Origin: GWF sp031972135
GTDB taxonomy: Bacteria > Patescibacteriota > Microgenomatia > UBA1400 > UBA12108
NCBI GenBank assembly: GCA_031972135.1
Contig: DALYFH010000004.1
Coordinates: 1-45,708 of the forward strand
Reading direction: 5' to 3'
Length of the DNA: 45,708 nucleotides
In this document: positions 33,222 through 41,528 of the stretch, one piece after another
How positions within the stretch are numbered: the first letter of the stretch is position 1
Layout: each line of letters begins with the position of its first letter
Translations under genes and position numbers: made by a program
Notes under the pieces: generated by a model
Told to the model about the DNA's origin: nothing
What the model saw: the letters and a program-made list of their open reading frames with translations, nothing else
Database searches by the model: none

Positions 33222-34010
33222 ATGGACAACTTAAACAACCGCACTCATTCTTTATTTACCACAACCATTAGTGGCGACATGGGTGGCGAGCCCACAATCC
33301 TAGGCCAAAATCTAACAGACGTTGCTACCTCACATTCTCTATCTTGGATAGTGGGTAGTCTCTGGCTCGGTCGAGAGCTAAAGTCAAAAAAGACTGAAGA
33401 AGCGATTGATCTCGCACTTCGATTGTTGGTAGATCATGGTCCGTATGTTTCAGGTGCGGTCAACACCATGATCACAGCACGCGCAGGACGTGACCTAGTT
33501 AGTTCTCTGGTTGCTGGACTCCTGACTATTGGCCCTCGTTTTGGTGGTGCTGTAAACGGCGCCGCCAAGGTTTGGTTTGAATCTCAGGGGGTCGACCCAC
33601 AAATGCTCGTCGAAGATTTTGCTAAGCGCAAAGAGTATATTCCTGGCATCGGTCATCGCAAATACAGACTCGATGCTCCAGATCCTCGAGTTTCGCTCTT
33701 AACAGATCTTATTCAAGATATCCCTCATCCTCACTTAGATTTTGCTCGTGCAGTCGAAAAATTAACTACAGCCAAAAAGCCAAATTTAATCTTAAACGTA
33801 GATGGCACACTGGCAGCAGTCATGCTTGATTTACTCAGTCACGAAGAACACTTAACCAAAGAAGAGTTGGCCACACTAATAGATAGTGAATTTTTTAATG
33901 CCATCTTTGTTCTCTCCCGCTCAGTCGGCCTCATTGGCCACTATCTTGACCAAAAACGCTTAGGTGAACCCCTTTTCCGTCTACCCGACAAAGATGTCTT
34001 CACTGCTTAA
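33222..34010 (+). CDS. ATP-citrate lyase, citryl-CoA lyase (citrate-synthase-like) subunit
   Basis: This 262-residue subunit matches the C-terminal citrate-synthase-like domain of ATP-citrate lyase, which cleaves citryl-CoA to acetyl-CoA and oxaloacetate. Matches include VDHGPYVSGAVNTMITARAG, DLVSSLVAGLLTIGPRFGGA, GIGHRKYR (catalytic-type His145), KKPNLILNVDG (Asp194) and SVGLIGHYLDQKR. Its length equals that of the stand-alone citryl-CoA lyase of Aquificales, but its sequence follows ACLY closely. TAAAAT (33210-33215), overlapping the previous stop codon, ends 6 bases before the ATG, so it may also have its own leaderless transcript. Confidence 0.93.
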   Translation: MDNLNNRTHSLFTTTISGDMGGEPTILGQNLTDVATSHSLSWIVGSLWLGRELKSKKTEEAIDLALRLLVDHGPYVSGAVNTMITARAGRDLVSSLVAGLLTIGPRFGGAVNGAAKVWFESQGVDPQMLVEDFAKRKEYIPGIGHRKYRLDAPDPRVSLLTDLIQDIPHPHLDFARAVEKLTTAKKPNLILNVDGTLAAVMLDLLSHEEHLTKEELATLIDSEFFNAIFVLSRSVGLIGHYLDQKRLGEPLFRLPDKDVFTA

Positions 34011-34035
34011 ATTTGTTTTGATACATTAACAGCAG

Positions 34036-34065
34036 TTGACACTCCCATCTCCCGTTTGCTAACAT
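34036..34065 (+). promoter_or_regulatory. groESL promoter
   Basis: A perfect -35 TTGACA (34036-34041), an 18-base spacer and TAACAT (34060-34065) with an upstream TG make a strong sigma-70-type promoter. The -10 box touches the CIRCE operator, so a bound HrcA would block transcription. The start codon is 60 bases downstream. Confidence 0.75.
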
Positions 34066-34090
34066 AGCACTCGCAGTCATACACTGCTAA
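34064..34090 (+). promoter_or_regulatory. CIRCE operator (HrcA-binding site) upstream of groES
   Basis: ATAGCACTC, nine bases and CACTGCTAA match the CIRCE consensus TTAGCACTC-N9-GAGTGCTAA at 15 of 18 positions with the exact 9-base spacing. CIRCE is bound by the repressor HrcA, which releases it when GroE is busy with unfolded protein. hrcA itself is not in the window. Confidence 0.82.
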
Positions 34091-34125
34091 TTACAAGTTT
34101 ATTAATTAAAAAACTGGAGGAAACT

Positions 34126-34428
34126 ATGCTGTTAGATCCTAAGAAATTAAACCCAATGCCCGGTTATGTCCTCGTAGAACCAACCGAAAAAACTACTCAG
34201 ACCGCAGGTGGGATATATCTCCCAGATAGTCATGATGAAAAACCTCAGGCTGGCAACGTTATCGCAGTCGGTGACTCTGTTTGGGAGAGTGGTGTAAAAG
34301 AAGTTAAGAGTCCAGTCAAAGTCGGAGACAGGGTAGTCTATAAAAAATGGGGTGGCAATGATGTCAAGATCAACGATACCGAATACCAATTCTTAAAATT
34401 TGAAGATATCTTAGCAACGATTAAATAA
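34126..34428 (+). CDS. groES: Co-chaperonin GroES
   Basis: This 100-residue protein forms the lid of the GroEL chamber. The family signature is LNPMPGYVLVEPTEKTTQTAGGIYLPD, where the last part is the mobile loop that binds GroEL; GDRVVYKKWGGNDVKINDTEY and FEDILA follow. A short N-terminal extension of about five residues precedes the usual start. GGAGG lies 5 bases before the ATG, and a CIRCE operator controls the transcript. groEL follows 12 bases after the stop, the standard operon order. Confidence 0.95.
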   Translation: MLLDPKKLNPMPGYVLVEPTEKTTQTAGGIYLPDSHDEKPQAGNVIAVGDSVWESGVKEVKSPVKVGDRVVYKKWGGNDVKINDTEYQFLKFEDILATIK

Positions 34429-34440
34429 GGAGGATTTTAT

Positions 34441-36084
34441 ATGACAGCAAAACAAGTAATCTACAGCAGCGATGCTCGAGTCAAACTAGTCGCGGGCGTC
34501 AATAAGCTCGCAAATGCCGTCTCTGTTACCCTAGGTCCAAAGGGTAGAAACGTTGCCTTGGACAAAAAATGGGGAGCTCCCAACATCATTCACGATGGTG
34601 TTAGTGTAGCCAAAGAGATCGAGCTCGAAGACTCATTTGAAAACATGGGTGCACAGCTAGTCAAAGAGGCGAGTGTCAAAACTGCCGATGTTGCCGGTGA
34701 TGGTACAACTACAGCCACAGTCTTAGCTCAAGCTATCGTCAACGAAGGTGTCAAAAATATCACCGCGGGTGCTAACCCTATGGTTATGCGCCGTGGTCTA
34801 CAAAAGGCATCGGATCTGGTTGTATCGGAGCTAAAGAAAAAAGCCAAAGCTATAAAGATCGATGATGCAGCCAGTGTCGCCACCATCTCCGCAGGGGACC
34901 CAGTACTAGGCAAACTAATTGCTGACGCCCTCAAAAAAGTTGGCGGAAAAAATGGAGTGGTTACTGTCGAAGAAGGGCAGGGTTTTGAGACCGTAGTCGA
35001 GCACAAAGAAGGCATGTCGTTTGACAAAGGCTATGCGTCAGGTTACTTTGTGACGAACCCAGACACCCTAGAAGCCGAGATGGAGAATCCATACATCTTA
35101 GTGACTGACCAAAAAGTCAGTAGTATCCAAGAGTTGGTGCCTTTCCTTGAACAATTTGTCAAAGTTAGCAAGAACCTAGTTATCATTGCCGACGATGTCG
35201 AGGGCGAAGCCTTGGCTACTCTTGTAGTCAACAAGATGCGCGGAACCTTTAACGTCCTCGCAGTCAAAGCCCCTGGTTTTGGCGATCGTCGCAAAGCGAT
35301 GCTCGAAGACATAGCTGTCTTAACTGGTGCAACCGTAATCAGTGGTGATGTAGGTCGCAAACTCGACTCTGTGCGAGTCGAAGATCTAGGCCGTGCCGAC
35401 CGCGTAGTTGCGAGCAAAGATGAAACCAAAATAGTTGGTGGCAAAGGAAACAAAGAGGCACTCGCCGGCCGCGCTACCCAGATCGAAGCCGAATACAAAA
35501 AAAGCACTAGCGAGTTTGACAAAGAAAAACTCCAGGAGCGACTAGCCAAACTAACTGGCGGTGTTGCCGTCATTAAGATTGGTGCTCCTAGCGAGGTCGA
35601 GCTCAAAGACAAAAAAGAGCGCGCCATCGACGCTGTAGCAGCGACCAAAGCTGCGCTTGAAGAGGGAATAGTGCCTGGCGGCTCGGTAGCCTTACTTGAT
35701 ATTGCCGGCAAAATGGTCGCGGACCCCACCATGTCTACAGACGAAAAGACTGGATACATGCTGGTCAAGTTTGCGCTCGAAGCACCGTTTAAAAAGCTTA
35801 TGGAGAATGCAGGGCTCCCAGGTGATCAGCTAATCGCCAAGGCTCGCGAGGCCTCCGCAAGTGGTATGGGTTTTGATGTCATGACTCTAGAGAGTGTCGA
35901 GACGGCAGTTGCCATCGACATGATCAAGAGTGGGATCATTGATCCGCTCAAGGTTGTGCGTACAGCGGTACAAAATGCGATCTCTGTCGCGACCATGATC
36001 CTCACCACCGAGTGTTTGGTCACCGAAGTAAAAGAAGATAAAAAAGCATCGTCTGCCGGTAATTCAGGTATGGACATGATGTAG
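34441..36084 (+). CDS. groEL: Chaperonin GroEL
   Basis: This 547-residue chaperonin refolds proteins in an ATP-driven chamber with GroES. All key motifs are present: TLGPKGRNVALDKKWGAP, the ATP-binding DGVSVAKEIELED, AGDGTTTATVLAQAIV, KAPGFGDRRKAMLEDIA and VPGGSVALLDIA. The C-terminus ends KKASSAGNSGMDMM, with no Gly-Gly-Met repeat tail. An AAGGAGGA Shine-Dalgarno precedes the ATG. It shares the groES promoter and CIRCE site. Confidence 0.97.
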   Translation: MTAKQVIYSSDARVKLVAGVNKLANAVSVTLGPKGRNVALDKKWGAPNIIHDGVSVAKEIELEDSFENMGAQLVKEASVKTADVAGDGTTTATVLAQAIVNEGVKNITAGANPMVMRRGLQKASDLVVSELKKKAKAIKIDDAASVATISAGDPVLGKLIADALKKVGGKNGVVTVEEGQGFETVVEHKEGMSFDKGYASGYFVTNPDTLEAEMENPYILVTDQKVSSIQELVPFLEQFVKVSKNLVIIADDVEGEALATLVVNKMRGTFNVLAVKAPGFGDRRKAMLEDIAVLTGATVISGDVGRKLDSVRVEDLGRADRVVASKDETKIVGGKGNKEALAGRATQIEAEYKKSTSEFDKEKLQERLAKLTGGVAVIKIGAPSEVELKDKKERAIDAVAATKAALEEGIVPGGSVALLDIAGKMVADPTMSTDEKTGYMLVKFALEAPFKKLMENAGLPGDQLIAKAREASASGMGFDVMTLESVETAVAIDMIKSGIIDPLKVVRTAVQNAISVATMILTTECLVTEVKEDKKASSAGNSGMDMM

Positions 36085-36121
36085 AGCTAGCGCTGTATCG
36101 TACTCAATCAATAATACTTCG

Positions 36122-36163
36122 CGCCACACTCCATATAGAATTTAGTTTGATGACAGTGTGGCG
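36122..36163. promoter_or_regulatory. Inverted repeat after groEL
   Basis: CGCCACACT (36122-36130) and AGTGTGGCG (36155-36163) are perfect 9-base arms around a 24-base loop. They could form a hairpin at the end of the groESL transcript, but no T-run follows, so a classic terminator is not supported. An operator for the following gene is the alternative. Confidence 0.45.
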
Positions 36164-36182
36164 TATGGTCTAAGTGCATCCT

Positions 36183-36198
36183 GTGTCATACTAGACAC
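36183..36198. promoter_or_regulatory. Small inverted repeat at the start of the transglutaminase-like gene
   Basis: GTGTC (36183-36187) and GACAC (36194-36198) flank ATACTA, just 3 bases before the ATG. CATACT or TACTAG in this span could be the -10 box, so a protein bound here would overlap the promoter. Confidence 0.35.
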
Positions 36199-36201
36199 TG
36201 T

Positions 36202-38299
36202 ATGTTACAAGATGTAGGACCTAGTTTAAATCGCCAATCCTTGGGCAGTATGTCAAGGCAAGCTTTTAGAGATATAGTTCGCGATGTAGGTGGGGTTAGT
36301 TTGATAGATAATAGTAGCTCTGCACTAGGACCACCTAATATTGAGTCTAAAAGATTGGAAAAAGATGGGTCAGCTAAAGATGTAAGTATAAAAATACAAC
36401 ATTTTCGTGCAGCAAATGGTTTAATAANNNNNNNNNNAAGATGTAAGTATAAAAAGTACTACAGCAACATGGACTAAGAGATTGGCATCCTGGATTATCG
36501 GGACAGAAACCAATACACCCGTACTAACTATCGAACCACAATTAGACAAAGAAACATTAGATAATAATTACGACAGTCAACCGTATAACTTAATAAGTCT
36601 AGGCAAGATACATCTAGCGATAAGAGAATCAGTTACAGAATATCTTTCACAAAAAACTACACCAATTATTCCTCCAAAGCTGGAATCTCGACTTCAAATC
36701 GAATCAGCACTAGAACTACCTAAAATAATAGCTATACAGCAGGCAATATCCTTTGTAGAGGATGATATCCCACTTGCAAAGCAGGTAAAAAATAATTTGT
36801 CAGAGATAGCTACTCTGATGAAAGAGTATCTATGTCCACTAGAGAGCCACAAAATCAACGTCGAACACTTAAGTAAAGCAAAAAGAGTTCTAAAATCTAA
36901 ACGAGCGATTCAAATTTTTCGCTCTCTGACTGGTGATAGTGGAGAAAAACTAGCATTTAAGCTAGAGCTAGAGTCAATTGAGTTGGCTACTGAACTAAAC
37001 CACGCTTTGTTACTGCAAGACCTTGAGAAGTACCTACAATCAAATTATGATAACGCGTCGGTTGCTAGCATTAGAGAGGGTATTGAGAACCATGTGATAC
37101 CAGAATTAAGTAAGGATCTGTATAAGGATCCCGCTAAAATGACCGAGGCAATCAAGTCAAAATTATTCCCTTACATTGTTCCGATCGTAAGCTATATCGT
37201 AAAAAAATACCCTCACACAGAAGAGGCATATTTGTTAAATTCCAACATTCAGAGCAAAAAAGCAAATTGCTCAGGAAAAGCGATGATGTTAGGCTTACTC
37301 CTCCAAGATATAGGTTTGGATGCTAGGGTGGCTATCGCCAACGTTACTAGATATGAGACAATCTATGGTCACGCATACGACCATGTATATCTTCCTCATG
37401 GCAGTCTTCTGGAAATAGACGGCAACCAATCTGATCAGATCGACATAGCCAACTTCTTTTTTGGGTGTAACGTTGCCATTCTAGTAGAAGATAAAGTAAG
37501 AAAAAAATTAACACTCGATCAATATCCATCGTGGAATGATCTCGTAGCAACACACGACAAAGCATATGTATTAGCTGATCATGAGTTGACAACTTATATG
37601 AGGACATGGGGCTCAGAAACACATAAAGTGTCACATGATGAAAAACCTAAGTACATGTCAATAGATACTATCTCTATGTTAGTCGACTTCAAGAGTCAGC
37701 CTACCAATAGGTTGCATAAACTGAATTATGCACTAAGTCTATTAAATATCGACGTAGAAAAAAACACCCACAATCCTAATCTGGGCACGAAAGTTGCTAG
37801 AACTATCTTTGAGTATACCAGAGATACTGTTGGATTAGATAGAAGAAAGAAAGAGTATTATCTTGAATGGGCGATTAAAATTGCAAAAAAGTCAGTTACT
37901 GAGATGCCTCATGAAATCAGGGCACATGAACAACTACTGCAGATTATAGATTATCAGATAAGAAATACGCCTACTCCAGAGCAAACAAAGAGGCAGATGA
38001 TTGAATATGAATCTATTAGCCTAAAGCTAATTCAACTTAAGCGTGTCCTACCAAAATCTATTGATACAGAAAGGTCTATTTATTCAGTCGCATCGTCACT
38101 CGTTCATATAAAGCAATTGCCGTCATATCAAGAAATGGTACTCGAGGATTCACCAAGTGCAATAAGAAATGATTTGAGAGAATCAATTCTAATACTAGAA
38201 AACTCAACAACTAAATATTTAAGTGAAATGAAGACAAAAAAACTAGTAATTCAAGAGCTAAGAAAAAAACTTGCCTCCTTAAAGATCCAATCATTCTAA
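36202..38299 (+). CDS. Transglutaminase-like superfamily protein (gene broken by an assembly gap)
   Basis: Two frames on either side of the ten-N gap belong to one gene. Both sides carry the same 18 bases, AAGATGTAAGTATAAAAA (36377-36394 and 36438-36455), in the same codon phase. Joining them gives one frame of about 678 residues running through AKDVSIKSTTATWTKRLASW. The first 60 residues are polar. Then comes a long helical part, and near the middle a transglutaminase/protease-like core with Cys in KANCSGKAMMLGLLL (37268), His in DHVYLPHG (37382) and Asp in LLEIDGNQ (37418). The C-terminus is helical. No signal peptide is seen. It precedes a cluster of surface-protein genes. Confidence 0.65.
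36428..36437. other. Assembly gap (10 N), probably artificial
   Basis: An identical 18-base string lies on both sides, 61 bases apart, and its codon phase agrees with the open frames left and right. The two contig ends therefore probably overlap; the 33 bases between the left copy and the gap would be an erroneous or variant contig tail. Confidence 0.8.
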
Positions 38300-38393
38300 T
38301 CTACTTGACACTACACCCAAAATAATATTAAGTGATACATAGTATATTATTAAAATAATCGATTAATACGATCATACTTATACGGAGCGAGAT

Positions 38394-38774
38394 ATGAAAA
38401 ATACCAAAAAATACTCAAGTAATAATTCTTCTGCTCAACTAAAAAAATATAAGGTGATCTTTATAGCAGCAATTGCTATTATCTTAATTGGCACTTTTTA
38501 CACGTCTATCACCAAGCCTGTTGGTATTAACCTGATCGAATCCCAGTCACCTGTAACACTAAAAGGGGTTCTAATCAAAGATACCCCTACAGGAGTCAAA
38601 GGTAACTACTACCTATTGAACCTAAGCGGCAACTCCATCCGACTATCCACTTCTGACAATCTAGATAGTTTTGAGGGACAACAAGTCGAGGTCACGGGTC
38701 TTCTCGACGCTACTGATGAAGCATCTACTCAGAGTCTAACCTTAACAAAATTAGAAATCCTATCTACACAATAA
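38394..38774 (+). CDS. Small membrane-anchored OB-fold-like protein, copy A1
   Basis: This 126-residue protein has a polar basic N-terminus, one membrane helix (about 20-40) and an outside beta-rich domain: VTLKGVLIKDTPTGVKGNYY, SIRLSTSDNLDSFEGQQVEVTG and LTLTKLEIL. The strand pattern resembles an OB fold. It is the first part of a tandem gene pair; 41141-41527 encodes a paralogue with the same layout. GGAG (38384-38387) precedes the ATG by 6 bases. TTGACA (38305-38310) upstream may be the -35 box of the cluster promoter. Confidence 0.65.
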   Translation: MKNTKKYSSNNSSAQLKKYKVIFIAAIAIILIGTFYTSITKPVGINLIESQSPVTLKGVLIKDTPTGVKGNYYLLNLSGNSIRLSTSDNLDSFEGQQVEVTGLLDATDEASTQSLTLTKLEILSTQ

Positions 38775-38803
38775 CGCCTTATATACACTGGAGACCAATA
38801 AAT

Positions 38804-41125
38804 ATGAAAAAATCCAATACCAAATCAAGTAAATCTACAAAGAGCAAAATAGTCAAAATAATGACAAAGAATAAACTAGCCTTTGTAGGAGTTTTTGCAG
38901 CTCTAGTATTTGGGTTTTATCTATTTACACAGTCAGCCAAACAAGCATCCATTAACCTCGTAGGTATGGGGACAGTTACCCGCACTACTGGCACAACAAC
39001 AAAAACTACCTTAAAACAAACAAGCGAAACCGGAACCACCAAGCCTGCAGGAACCACATCACCGTTTGCTGGCGCCAAGATAGGCGGAGGCAAGACCGAA
39101 GATGGTGCCAGCAATACTCAAGCTGCTGGTCAAAGTGTAACTACATCTAGACCTGGAGAAAAAACTGACAATGGTGGTGCCGAGCTAACACGTAGTGCGT
39201 CAGGCGTCACAACAACCAAAACTTCGCCAAAAGAAGACGGAGGGAATCCATTTGAAGGTGCTAATCTCGGCGGTGGTACTACAAGCGTTGTTACTCAAAT
39301 CGTTCAATCAGCCGAAGGGATAACTGGTATAGATATTGACAAGAACGGCCGTGTATCTAATCCAAATCAACAAATCACAAAGAGTGACTCTGGAGTTACT
39401 CCTGTTCGTACTGGTGAAAAACTGAGTGATGGTGGTGCGGAAATCTCTAAAAGTGCATCTGGAGTTACCACTAGGCCAGCTTCAAACTCTAGCCAGTCAC
39501 CAGACGATAGGCAAGAGACCGCAGACAACAAAGCCAAAGCGATGGAGGCCTTATTTGCTGGTTCGAGTATAGGTGGCGGTTATAGTGGTTCAGACGGTCA
39601 GGGTAACGCAGTTACCTCACGAACCGAAACCAACAAATTGGATGACGGTGGAAAAACAGTTACCACCACAAGAACAATTACTGCTCCATCTGGCAATGAA
39701 ATACTAATTTCGAAAGTCGAAAAGTATAATCCAAATGGCGAGAAAATAGACGAAAATACTACTACTATAACCAAAACACTCAACGAAAATGGGACATATA
39801 TAACAAACCTAACAAACACTAGCGGTGTACAAACGACTCTATATAGTCCCGACAAGCAGTCTGACACTTTCTACGCGCCACCAGCATCCAACAAGGTCCC
39901 AGTAGCACTAAAAACTGGTGCTGACACAGCAGGCTCGCTCTCTCCAGATAAACAAACAGAAATAGTCTGTCCTAAGGATACAAAATTAGTCAAAACCAGA
40001 GCTAGGGGCAGTGTCTGTGCACCAACTACTGGCTCCACCTGTGGACCATACGCATTCCCACTAAATGGCAAATGTTATCCAATAGGTGACGAAGTCACTC
40101 CAGGTAATTATGTCTGTGACTGGACTGTGGGTGGCAGACCTAATGTCAAGTATCCATTCCTCTCTACCAACTGTCCTACTCAATCTGCAAGCAATGCAGT
40201 AGAACCCAAATCAGCTCAGGAATGTTCTGCTGGTGATAACGCCGGATGGTGGGACAATAACGCCAAGAAGTGTTATCGACCTGGTCAGCAAGTCAGGCTC
40301 GATGCCAACACTATGGTTCCTGTCTGTGAGGGTGGAAGAGTAGGTCTCGATGGTACCTGTCCAGAATACCAGGCAACTGGTGACTCTGGTAACTTGGGTA
40401 GTGATAGAAACTCTGGCCAGTTTAACCCTCCCGCACCTCAATTCCCAATAGTAACCGGAACAGGTAACTCGCTAAGTCCAGATAAGCAAAATGTGCAAAA
40501 AAACTGCAGAATAGATCTACAGTGCTCATTTAATGGTTCTGCGAGCTGTTCTAATAATGGCGATTTATGGAAGGCAGGTATATGTATAGAAACTAACCCT
40601 GTTGTATTAACTGGGGGTTCCTTAAGTCCAGACAAACTCCCTGATACATCTATCGAAACTGGAGGATCACTCAGTCCTGATGCTAGGTTGATACAAAAGA
40701 ATAAAGGAAAAACTGATCAAGTCGTCAAAAAAGACACAGACTGTATGCTCTATGGTGCAGTAACAAACAACAATGGTTACTTTATCTGTCCTGCAGAAGA
40801 TGGATCTATCAACCAAGATCTCCAGGACAAGGATCCTCGTTGTGACGTAAATCTATTCAAGCTAGAAGGGCTTGGCTGCTTAACTATGAGCTACCTAGAC
40901 CGATTATGGGAAAATCTGACTAATCCTAACGACAGCCAGGGTCTAAATGTAGATCCTACACTTGACGGCAACCTAGATGGTGGCACCAAAGGCCCAGAAG
41001 ACACAGATGGCGCGCAGCTAAACACTGACGCACTAGTAAGAGAAGGTGACTCATGTCTGGACGCTAATAATCGCAACCAGCAGGGAGTTATAAAAGACGG
41101 AGTCTGCGTATCTACAACTCGTTAA
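38804..41125 (+). CDS. Repeat-rich, Cys-rich membrane-anchored surface protein, copy B1
   Basis: This 773-residue protein has a basic N-terminus and one membrane helix (about 25-44), so the rest is probably outside. Residues 55-290 are Thr/Gly/Ser-rich with repeats: FAGAKIGGG (88), FEGANLGGG (150) and FAGSSIGGG (251), alternating with GEKxxxGGAExxxSASGVTT. The second half holds about 20 Cys in pairs and five SPDK/SPDA motifs such as GSLSPDKQ. No enzyme domain is visible. It is a paralogue of the protein at 41529, which adds a peptidase domain. A TGGAG Shine-Dalgarno precedes the start. Confidence 0.75.
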   Translation: MKKSNTKSSKSTKSKIVKIMTKNKLAFVGVFAALVFGFYLFTQSAKQASINLVGMGTVTRTTGTTTKTTLKQTSETGTTKPAGTTSPFAGAKIGGGKTEDGASNTQAAGQSVTTSRPGEKTDNGGAELTRSASGVTTTKTSPKEDGGNPFEGANLGGGTTSVVTQIVQSAEGITGIDIDKNGRVSNPNQQITKSDSGVTPVRTGEKLSDGGAEISKSASGVTTRPASNSSQSPDDRQETADNKAKAMEALFAGSSIGGGYSGSDGQGNAVTSRTETNKLDDGGKTVTTTRTITAPSGNEILISKVEKYNPNGEKIDENTTTITKTLNENGTYITNLTNTSGVQTTLYSPDKQSDTFYAPPASNKVPVALKTGADTAGSLSPDKQTEIVCPKDTKLVKTRARGSVCAPTTGSTCGPYAFPLNGKCYPIGDEVTPGNYVCDWTVGGRPNVKYPFLSTNCPTQSASNAVEPKSAQECSAGDNAGWWDNNAKKCYRPGQQVRLDANTMVPVCEGGRVGLDGTCPEYQATGDSGNLGSDRNSGQFNPPAPQFPIVTGTGNSLSPDKQNVQKNCRIDLQCSFNGSASCSNNGDLWKAGICIETNPVVLTGGSLSPDKLPDTSIETGGSLSPDARLIQKNKGKTDQVVKKDTDCMLYGAVTNNNGYFICPAEDGSINQDLQDKDPRCDVNLFKLEGLGCLTMSYLDRLWENLTNPNDSQGLNVDPTLDGNLDGGTKGPEDTDGAQLNTDALVREGDSCLDANNRNQQGVIKDGVCVSTTR

Positions 41126-41140
41126 AGATCCAAAAAATAT

Positions 41141-41527
41141 ATGAACTTAAAAAAGAGCAAAGCAAATAATAAAAAGTGGAAGATAGGTATAGCTATCTTC
41201 TTTGTATGGCTAGTCCTCGCGGCATTTAACACTTCATATGAGCGATCACTCAGACCAAAGCCAGTAGACATATATGAGGTCGGCCAGTCGATATTGCTTG
41301 GCGACGTCACCTTAAGAGGTGTTTTGCGTAAAGACCCCTCACAAGACCCGTCAATGTCGTATCAACTAGTCCTAAACGACGGGCGCATCTTAGTAGTCGA
41401 TAGCACTAGTAAATTATTTAACAGCTCATTAGTAGACCAAGAAGTTTCTATTAGTGGGTCTGTCGTGCCACTCCCAAACACTAACTTCAGTGGTCTAATT
41501 ATATTAACAACTATCCAGAAGACGTAA
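41141..41527 (+). CDS. Small membrane-anchored OB-fold-like protein, copy A2
   Basis: This 128-residue protein has one membrane helix (about 13-33) and a beta-rich outer domain. It aligns with copy A1: VTLRGVLRKDPSQ against VTLKGVLIKDTPT, then a YQLVLNDGRILVVDS strand pair and DQEVSISGSVV against GQQVEVTGLL. The function is unknown. It starts 15 bases after B1 and ends 1 base before B2, so all four genes are likely one operon. Confidence 0.65.
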   Translation: MNLKKSKANNKKWKIGIAIFFVWLVLAAFNTSYERSLRPKPVDIYEVGQSILLGDVTLRGVLRKDPSQDPSMSYQLVLNDGRILVVDSTSKLFNSSLVDQEVSISGSVVPLPNTNFSGLIILTTIQKT

Positions 41528-41528
41528 T

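Noticed and set aside
36122..36163. Rho-independent terminator after groEL
   Set aside because: The 9-base stem is perfect, but the loop is 24 bases and no T-run follows, so it is listed only as an inverted repeat.
36482..38299. Separate gene starting with TTG at 36482
   Set aside because: The frame is open back to the assembly gap and joins the left half through an 18-base identity, so this is the main part of one longer gene.
38960..39470. Possible CRISPR-like or DNA-level repeats
   Set aside because: The repeats are protein repeats in a Thr/Gly-rich stalk; the DNA copies are diverged and not regularly spaced.
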